Program-made: the position numbers and the translations under genes
Source: Candidatus Nanohalarchaeota archaeon
GTDB lineage: Archaea; EX4484-52; B79-G9
NCBI GenBank assembly: GCA_030594795.1
Contig: JAUVEK010000044.1
Coordinates: forward strand, 1-9,588
Length of the DNA stretch: 9,588 nucleotides
Direction: 5' to 3'
In this document: positions 4,988 to 9,588 of the stretch, one piece after another
How positions within the stretch are numbered: position 1 is the first letter of the stretch
How the letters are laid out: each line of letters starts with the position of its first letter
The notes under the pieces: generated by a model
What the model was told of the DNA's origin: nothing
The model's input: the letters and a program-made list of their open reading frames with translations, nothing else
The model's database searches: none

Positions 4988-5374
4988 ATGATGATGATAA
5001 ACAGAAAAGGTATGACAATGGCTCTGGGAGTCATAATCGCGATTGTTGTTTTGATTGTTGTCGCGCTGGCAGTCATCGCGATCACGACAGGGTCTATATC
5101 AAGGTTATTTGGTGCTACAGATCCTACAATAGATAGGAGTGGCAGTGATATTATAGGTTCCCAATCCTGTTCGAGTTGTGCTTATACTCATACTAAAGGA
5201 ACTGCTTCTACGATGGATGATCGTGTCAGACCAACACCTTACTTCTGCGAAGATGAGACTGGTAACAAGAATTGTTGTGAAGATTTTGGACATAGTAAAT
5301 GTATGCCTATCGCTGATTGTGGAAGTGTGAAAGATGCCCTCATAGCTACGCGATGTATACAAGCCAGAAATTAG
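4988..5374 (+). CDS. Cysteine-rich protein with a prepilin-type (class III) signal peptide
   Basis: From the ATG at 4988 this is a 128-residue protein. Its short basic leader NRKG is followed directly by MTMALGVIIAIVVLIVVALA, the arrangement cut by archaeal prepilin peptidases, with processing predicted after G8. The hydrophobic helix would pack into a pilus core or anchor the protein in the membrane. The mature domain (about 100 residues) is Ser/Thr-rich and holds eight cysteines (61, 64, 87, 96, 97, 105, 111, 123). This suggests a disulphide-stabilised extracellular head or a metal site. No pilus assembly ATPase or platform gene is in the window. Four ATG codons lie at the start (4982, 4988, 4991, 4994); the Shine-Dalgarno spacing decides for 4988 or 4991. 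It shares its N-terminus with the gene at 6173. Confidence 0.75.
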   Translation: MMMINRKGMTMALGVIIAIVVLIVVALAVIAITTGSISRLFGATDPTIDRSGSDIIGSQSCSSCAYTHTKGTASTMDDRVRPTPYFCEDETGNKNCCEDFGHSKCMPIADCGSVKDALIATRCIQARN

Positions 5375-5571
5375 GTCCATTGAGTTGAGTGAATCTTCAG
5401 AATAGAGTTCATATGTATATGGTTAGTTGAGGGTAGGTTTGCTACGCATAACTTTTGGGCCTGCTTTCCCAATTAACCTTATAGATTAACGCCTGTTTGT
5501 TTATTGGCTAAATTGGTCATTGTGGTAACGGGATTGGCTATACTTATGGATATCTAATTGAAGTAATTCTC
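5375..5571. other. Intergenic stretch without a recognisable gene
   Basis: I find no credible start-to-stop gene here on either strand. A 24-codon open stretch ending in LVIVVTGLAILMDI and a stop at 5554-5556 looks like a stray transmembrane segment. Together with the frame that follows, it could be a remnant of a broken membrane protein gene. A weak hairpin (TTGGG 5455-5459 with CCCAA 5468-5472) is the only structure. Confidence 0.4.
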
Positions 5572-5796
5572 TTGATATATTTCTACTCCATTGAGAATCA
5601 TTCTTACATTCATCTCCTTAAGAATTGCGAAAGCACAGTAAAGTACCCGGAAGCAGGTATAGAACAGCAAAGAGAATTTGCAAAGGAATTCTTCGAGGAA
5701 ATTGATTCAACTTTCGCACTCGTGCTTTTCCATGATAGAATCTCTATTGCGCGGAGAACACTCAACAGAGAAGTTATATATTCTATTTTGTTTTAA
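5572..5796 (+). CDS. Doubtful ORF or gene remnant, 74 residues
   Basis: I do not recognise this product. The frame is open from 5512, but the only plausible start is a TTG at 5572 with no good Shine-Dalgarno or TATA box at a normal distance. The sequence has protein-like composition (IEQQREFAKEFFEEIDS, then FALVLFHDRISIARR), with an amphipathic acidic helix in the middle. That makes it more credible than a chance frame. The upstream region carries a hydrophobic stretch in another frame, so it may be the 3' remnant of a frameshifted gene. Its TAA stop overlaps the stop of the convergent membrane protein gene by sharing TTAA at 5793-5796. Confidence 0.35.
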   Translation: MIYFYSIENHSYIHLLKNCESTVKYPEAGIEQQREFAKEFFEEIDSTFALVLFHDRISIARRTLNREVIYSILF

Positions 5797-6110
5797 TCGG
5801 CGTCCGTGATGCTAAAATACAGTATCCCGACAGGTATTAGAATGAGTGATATTAATGATATTGGGTCTATCAGTATGGTTAATGTTAAAATTAATGAAGA
5901 ATACATATATGACCTTACAAGAAGTGCAAGACCAGATATTATTCCTATCATTTTTGGCAGGTTTAGTAATAATGATACCCCCCCCGCCAGATAGGCCAGA
6001 TTTAGTAGGCCTGCAATGTTTAGAAAACCGGCAATTCCAAGGGTACCTTGTAAATATGTCATATATACAAAAAAGAGAATTGATACAACACCTACAATCT
6101 TTTTAAGCAT
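5793..6110 (-). CDS. Small hydrophobic membrane protein with a G8 tract
   Basis: This 105-residue protein is almost entirely hydrophobic, with about four membrane segments near 5-22, 24-50, 54-66 and 73-100, and a short charged end ITDAD. I do not recognise a family. The ATG at 6110 is 24-35 bases from a TATA-like block on the minus strand, so the transcript would be leaderless. The same AT-rich block faces the divergent pilin-like gene. Codons 42-45 (AGGV) contain eight consecutive G, where a single-base slip would destroy the second half of the protein. Its stop overlaps that of the doubtful plus-strand ORF. Confidence 0.6.
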   Translation of the reverse strand: MLKKIVGVVSILFFVYMTYLQGTLGIAGFLNIAGLLNLAYLAGGVSLLLNLPKMIGIISGLALLVRSYMYSSLILTLTILIDPISLISLILIPVGILYFSITDAD

Positions 6111-6130
6111 GTTTTATTTTTAGCAAAGGA

Positions 6131-6150
6131 ACTATATAAAATTATTTAAA
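6131..6150. promoter_or_regulatory. Shared TATA region of divergent small membrane and pilin-like genes
   Basis: The block ACTATATAAAATTATTTAAA lies in the 62-base gap between the starts at 6110 (minus) and 6173 (plus). Read forwards, TATATAAA is centred 37 bases before 6173. Read on the other strand, AATTTTATATAG is about 28 bases before 6110. One block could serve both promoters. Confidence 0.5.
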
Positions 6151-6172
6151 CTACGGTTGCTAATATCTATCC

Positions 6173-6433
6173 ATGCGCAAAGGAATGACAATGTCTCTTA
6201 ATGTGATTATTACCATTGTTGTTTTGTTAGTCGTAGCATCGGCTGTTCTTGTAATTGTTGGTAGTAGTACAGGGATATTTGGTGCTAATTCAGAAAATTC
6301 TATTACGGATAGTTCTGAGAGTATTCTGTGCCAGACACAACTTGCAGCCGCCTGTGCCAATATTGCATCAGGTGATACTTGCGCTCCAGCTACAGCCTGT
6401 GAGAGTTGTCCGGCCAGTACCCCATGCCCATAA
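6173..6433 (+). CDS. Short cysteine-rich protein with a prepilin-type signal peptide
   Basis: This 86-residue protein begins MRKG followed by MTMSLNVIITIVVLLVVASA, a class III signal with predicted cleavage after G4. Its first residues nearly repeat those of the gene at 4988: RKGMTM, then L and VII at the same spacing. The mature part is short, rich in Ser, Ala and Thr, and carries six cysteines (53, 61, 70, 76, 79, 85), including a CxxC near the end. It is too small for a major pilin head. A minor pilin, a membrane-anchored redox or metal-binding protein, or a decoy of the pilus system are all open. The ATG at 6173 has no Shine-Dalgarno and follows a TATA box, giving a very short leader. Confidence 0.75.
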   Translation: MRKGMTMSLNVIITIVVLLVVASAVLVIVGSSTGIFGANSENSITDSSESILCQTQLAAACANIASGDTCAPATACESCPASTPCP

Positions 6434-6478
6434 CCCTCCAAAAATTCTCTTTTAAGCTTCAGCGCACATACACTAACC

Positions 6479-7177
6479 ATGCCCACAGCCAGAAGACACT
6501 TCTACGACAAGCTGAGCAGATACTACTGGCTCATCAGGCTGCTCGACGACCGTTACAAAAAGACCGCGCTCGACGCCATTAAACTGCGCCCAAAAGAGAG
6601 ATTCCTCGATATAGGCTGCGCAGACGGTTCTGTCCTGCGCCAGGCAAAAGAGCGCTGCTCTGGTGCAGTGCTCTATGGCGTTGATATCTCCACCATGATG
6701 GCAGCAAGCGCAAAAGCCTCAAAAGCAAAAGTATCCATCGGCAGTTGCCTCTACCTGCCCTGCAAAAACAACTCATTCAATATCCTCTTCTCAGGCTTCG
6801 TCCTCGACATCTTTGACGAAAAAGAGCAGCAAAAAGCTCTAATTGAGATGAGCCGGGTGCTTGCTCCGGGGGGCACCCTTGTCCTCATAAACAACTCGCA
6901 CGGGAAAGGCATCTTTACCCTCATCGTCAGGTTTTACATTCTCCTCACACACCTTTTCCCAAACCTGCTCCTGAACAAGCCAATAGACACATGTTCACTC
7001 ATTGAAAAGTCACCGGGCTTCAGGGTCAACAAAAAAATATCCCTTTGGTTCACAGACATTGTCGTATGCAAAAAGGCACCTAAAACACCCGTACAGAATA
7101 AAATACCCTCAAAACATCAAAAACCCGCGCAAACCCCGAAGACACTAAAAGCAGATACAAAAAAACAGCACCGATAA
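6479..7177 (+). CDS. Class I SAM-dependent methyltransferase (UbiE/type 11-like)
   Basis: This 232-residue protein has the Rossmann-like SAM fold. Motif I is LDIGCADG (43-50), an acidic residue at the end of strand 2 is D69 (YGVDIS), motif II is NSFNILFSGFVLDIF (98-112) and motif III is EMSRVLAPGGTLVLIN (123-138). The order and spacing match methyltransferase family 11, which includes quinone, sterol and small-molecule enzymes; the substrate cannot be read from sequence. The core ends near FTDIVVCKK at about 199. The last 33 residues are a Lys/Pro/Gln-rich tail encoded entirely opposite the 3' end of the YIP1-like gene, and they are probably an addition caused by loss of an earlier stop. The start ATG at 6479 is probably leaderless, with a weak TTTTAAG box about 27 bases upstream. 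Confidence 0.88.
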   Translation: MPTARRHFYDKLSRYYWLIRLLDDRYKKTALDAIKLRPKERFLDIGCADGSVLRQAKERCSGAVLYGVDISTMMAASAKASKAKVSIGSCLYLPCKNNSFNILFSGFVLDIFDEKEQQKALIEMSRVLAPGGTLVLINNSHGKGIFTLIVRFYILLTHLFPNLLLNKPIDTCSLIEKSPGFRVNKKISLWFTDIVVCKKAPKTPVQNKIPSKHQKPAQTPKTLKADTKKQHR

Positions 7178-7655
7178 CCACAGGCGCAACCATAGAAACA
7201 ACACCCTGCAAACGGCTCACTTTGTGCACCTCCACAAACCCAAAAGACGCAATATACAAAGCATGAAACGGCAGCAAAACCAAAAGAGGCGCAATCCACG
7301 CATAAAGCAGGACAGCCGTACAATACGCAACAACAGAAAACGTCTCATCAAAACTCTTCTTCGCACCAAAAACCTTCAAAAACACATGAAACGAAATCGA
7401 AAAAACAAACAGCTCCGCAACCCCTGCAACCGTCAGCCCGACAGCCAGGATCACACTGACAAAAAGCGTCTTCTTATCAGGGCCAAGCACAAGAAGAAAA
7501 AGCCCGATAACCACTGAAAATACCGCAATATTCTTTAACGCAAACCTGAAAGAAGCATCATACATCTCCTTTTTGGAAACCCTCCTGAAAAATTGCGAAG
7601 GATGCACAAGCACCTCAAGCGAATCCCTGAAATGTTCCAAAAATATTAATTTCAC
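7080..7655 (-). CDS. YIP1-like integral membrane protein
   Basis: This 191-residue protein begins with a short amphipathic stretch (LEHFRDSLEVLVHPSQFFRR), typical of the YIP1 domain family, in which a conserved proline precedes 'FF'. It continues with about five membrane segments near 38-58, 64-88, 107-128, 130-141 and 153-172. The SFDETFSVVAYCTAV block (101-115) also resembles the family. Prokaryotic YIP1 proteins have no firm function. The start is a GTG that overlaps the TGA of the upstream coiled-coil gene as GTGA, so translation is probably coupled. The last 98 bases run antisense to the methyltransferase tail. The residues there include part of the last helix, so this frame, rather than the methyltransferase tail, is likely the constrained one. 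Confidence 0.75.
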   Translation of the reverse strand: MKLIFLEHFRDSLEVLVHPSQFFRRVSKKEMYDASFRFALKNIAVFSVVIGLFLLVLGPDKKTLFVSVILAVGLTVAGVAELFVFSISFHVFLKVFGAKKSFDETFSVVAYCTAVLLYAWIAPLLVLLPFHALYIASFGFVEVHKVSRLQGVVSMVAPVVIGAVFLYLLLVSSGFARVFDVLRVFYSVRVF

Positions 7656-8134
7656 CCTTTATCCTTGCGGGCATCTGCGCTCTCGACAATAATCTCATTA
7701 TCCTTCAGTTCATCAATCTCACCCTCGATACGGCGAAACCTGTCAAGCTCAGAATCATGCGCAATAACAACCTCCTTAAACTCAGGCTCCGCAATTTTCT
7801 TGAGAATATTCATAATCGTATCAAGCACCTCGCGGTTCTCAATAGCAAGGCGCCCAAGAAGCCTGAGGTCAGCAACTGCCTGCTCAAGGTTCGAAAGCCT
7901 CTGCTCAAACACCTTTGTCTTGCCCTTGAAAGAACCCTTCATCTCCGTAAGGTCATCATCAAGAACATTCAGCGCCTGGTAAACACCCGCCTTTTCCCCA
8001 TCAGCACCAGTCTGCTGCAGAACAACCTTCCTGATCTCCTCCCTGACATCTGCCAGCTGGTGCTTCAGGACCTCTATTTCATGGAGTTTCGCATCCATTT
8101 CCTTCTTAGCCTTATCATCGCCAAATAAACCCAT
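7652..8134 (-). CDS. Coiled-coil protein, function unknown
   Basis: This 160-residue soluble protein starts MGLFGDDKAKKEMDAK. It has long heptad-like helices at about 8-42, 55-118 and 127-146, rich in Glu, Lys, Leu and Asp, with a break at TGADGEK (42-48). I do not recognise a family. Its stop overlaps the start of the YIP1-like gene by four bases, so the two form an operon and may act together, for example as a membrane-recruited coiled-coil scaffold (inference). The ATG at 8134 lies 22-38 bases from the TATA region shared with the divergent DP2 gene. Confidence 0.75.
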   Translation of the reverse strand: MGLFGDDKAKKEMDAKLHEIEVLKHQLADVREEIRKVVLQQTGADGEKAGVYQALNVLDDDLTEMKGSFKGKTKVFEQRLSNLEQAVADLRLLGRLAIENREVLDTIMNILKKIAEPEFKEVVIAHDSELDRFRRIEGEIDELKDNEIIVESADARKDKG

Positions 8135-8154
8135 ACATTTCTATTGCACACATG

Positions 8155-8172
8155 GATATAAATAAATTTATG
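8155..8172. promoter_or_regulatory. Shared TATA region between the coiled-coil operon and DP2
   Basis: The AT-rich block ATATAAATAAATTTAT has a TATA-like reading on both strands. It is 22-38 bases from the minus-strand start at 8134. It is about 50-60 bases before the DP2 start at 8219, which would leave a leader of roughly 30 bases. Confidence 0.5.
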
Positions 8173-8218
8173 GTGTTTCAATAATTCCGTGTAATATTTT
8201 GCGCAAAACGTGATAAAA

Positions 8219-9588
8219 ATGCCGCCCACAAACAGCCTCCAATCCTACTTCAGCTCCATTGAAAAAGAAGTCACAAGAGCCTACGACATAGCAGGCGCCG
8301 CAAGATCCAGAGGCAAAGACCCCGAACCGGAAGTAAACATCCCGATAGCCCACGACCTCGCCGCAAGAGTAGAAGCCCTCGTCGGCACCATGATACCTGA
8401 ACTCATGGGCTCTGGCCTGGCAGACAGCATACGAAAACTCGAGAAACAATACGGCAAAAACGACGAACGCGTAGCCCTGCTTGTAGGAAGAGACATAGCT
8501 CTCGGCAAAATCACTAAATTCACAGAAAAAATCAAATCAATCGAAACCGGCCTGAGAGTCGCCATCGCCTACCTCACGCTTGGCATAGTCACAGCCCCTC
8601 TTGAAGGCCTCTCGGAAGTCCGCCTCAAAAAAAACGACGACGGCACAGAATACCTCGCGATCTACTTTGCAGGCCCCATAAGATCCGCAGGTGGCACAGC
8701 ATCAGCAATGGCAGTCCTCGCAGCAGACTTTATCCGCATCCACTGCGGAATCGCCCCCTACATCCCGAAAGGAGTCGAACTCAAAAGATACTCAACAGAA
8801 GTCGAAGACTACTACACCCGCGTCACCGCAAAGCAATACCACCCGACAAAAGAAGAGATCGAGTTCATAATATCCAACGTCCCTGTGGAAATCAACGGCG
8901 ACCCCACAGAAAAGCTCGAAGTATCAAACTACAAGGACCTCGAACGCGTCGAAACCAACCAGATAAGAGGGGGAATGTGCCTGGTCCTGCTCGACGGTCT
9001 CCCTCTGAAAGCAGAAAAAATGCTCAAAAGAATCATGAAATACCCTGGAGACTACCAGCTAAACCACTGGCTCTGGCTAAAGAAATTCATAGCAATGAAA
9101 AAAAAGATTCATGCAGACACAACCAACAAAAGCAAAGAAGATGTAAAATACATCCCGAACACAAAATACGTTGACAAAGTGATCGCAGGAAGGCCGATAT
9201 TCTCCTACCCTGCAGCAAAAGGTGGCTTCCGCTTAAGATACGGCCGCTCAAGAACAGGGGGTCTGGCATCAACCTCAGTCCATCCCCTCACAATGCACCT
9301 CATCCCGTTCCTCGCAGTCGGAACGCAGATAGCGATGGAATTGCCTGGAAAAGCAACAGTATGCACCCCCTGCGACACAATGGAAGGCCCTGTCGTGCAA
9401 TTAAAAAACGGCGACATAATAGAAATACAAAGCAAAGAACAGATAGGCAAAATCAAGCCTGAAATCTCAGAAATACTGTCACTGGGCGACATATTGATAC
9501 CATACGGTGAATTCGTAAGCAACGGCCACATACTCCTGCCCTCTCCCTACGTGGAAGAATGGTGGTCACAGGAAGTAAAAGAAGCCCT
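8219..9588 (+). CDS. polC: DNA polymerase II (PolD) large subunit DP2, 5' part
   Basis: The first 456 codons of DP2, the catalytic subunit of archaeal family D replicative polymerase, are present; the gene continues past the right edge (family length is roughly 1,100-1,300 residues). The N-terminal domain carries the family hallmark FAGPIRSAGGTA (G152-T160), preceded by GLRVAIAYLTLGIVTAPLEG. It is followed by ELKRYSTEVEDYYTRV, NQIRGGMCLVLLDG, GRSRTGGLASTSVHP and CTPCDTMEGP. The catalytic aspartates and the zinc modules lie further on and cannot be checked. The start ATG is preceded by GTGAT five bases upstream, a partial match to the archaeal Shine-Dalgarno. No intein is seen in this part. 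DP2 works with the exonuclease subunit DP1, which is not in the window. Codons are strongly C/A-ending, unlike the genes to the left. Confidence 0.97.
   Translation, partial: MPPTNSLQSYFSSIEKEVTRAYDIAGAARSRGKDPEPEVNIPIAHDLAARVEALVGTMIPELMGSGLADSIRKLEKQYGKNDERVALLVGRDIALGKITKFTEKIKSIETGLRVAIAYLTLGIVTAPLEGLSEVRLKKNDDGTEYLAIYFAGPIRSAGGTASAMAVLAADFIRIHCGIAPYIPKGVELKRYSTEVEDYYTRVTAKQYHPTKEEIEFIISNVPVEINGDPTEKLEVSNYKDLERVETNQIRGGMCLVLLDGLPLKAEKMLKRIMKYPGDYQLNHWLWLKKFIAMKKKIHADTTNKSKEDVKYIPNTKYVDKVIAGRPIFSYPAAKGGFRLRYGRSRTGGLASTSVHPLTMHLIPFLAVGTQIAMELPGKATVCTPCDTMEGPVVQLKNGDIIEIQSKEQIGKIKPEISEILSLGDILIPYGEFVSNGHILLPSPYVEEWWSQEVKEA

Noticed and set aside
5455..5472. Small inverted repeat TTGGG / CCCAA
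   Set aside because: A five-base stem with an eight-base loop in an AT-rich intergenic stretch is too weak to call a functional element.
6160..6486. 108-codon minus-strand open frame opposite the second pilin-like gene
   Set aside because: The plus strand encodes a clear prepilin-type signal with a TATA box; the antisense frame has no features.
8281..8565. Minus-strand open frames opposite DP2
   Set aside because: DP2 reads without interruption and with strong family motifs over this whole stretch.
1..9588. CRISPR array, insertion sequence, integrase or transposase
   Set aside because: I looked for spaced short repeats, terminal inverted repeats and recombinase genes and found none; the MNT/HEPN cassette carries no recombinase.

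Overview
The window is archaeal DNA. The evidence is a PolD-type DNA polymerase large subunit (DP2), a type II methionyl aminopeptidase, a DUF373 membrane protein, a tRNA-Val with a bulge-helix-bulge-like intron and no encoded CCA, prepilin-type (class III) signal peptides with a KG|MT cleavage site, and TATA boxes 25-35 bases upstream of several starts. The gene set fits a euryarchaeal or DPANN-type genome. I cannot place it more precisely from sequence alone.

Layout. Positions 1-1802 hold a minus-strand run: a small zinc-ribbon protein, the DUF373 protein, the intron-containing tRNA-Val(UAC), and the 5' end of pdxS, which lies 28 bases downstream of the tRNA with a Shine-Dalgarno but no visible TATA box of its own. 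Positions 1899-3351 hold the most striking structure. A wHTH-nucleotidyltransferase gene and a HEPN-like gene (a probable MNT/HEPN toxin-antitoxin pair) sit between two direct copies of the last 108 bases of map. One copy is the real 3' end of map. The other is a detached fragment, 97/108 identical, ending at the same stop codon. Positions 3244-4735 hold the minus-strand pair wHTH regulator-map.

Positions 4736-6433 hold accessory material: two short cysteine-rich proteins with nearly identical pilin-like N-termini, a small four-helix membrane protein containing a run of eight G, and a doubtful ORF. Positions 6479-8134 hold a class I SAM methyltransferase convergent with, and overlapping by 98 bases, a coiled-coil/YIP1-like membrane protein pair on the minus strand. 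From 8219 to the end runs the N-terminal 456 codons of DP2.

Synonymous-site preference flips across the window. To about 6430 the plus strand tends towards T/G at silent sites, and beyond it is strongly A/C-rich whichever strand is coding. This looks like a strand-asymmetry switch, possibly a replication-termination zone. The best candidate for something new is the compact MNT/HEPN cassette bounded by duplicated map 3' ends, which resembles the footprint of integration or recombination at the end of a housekeeping gene.
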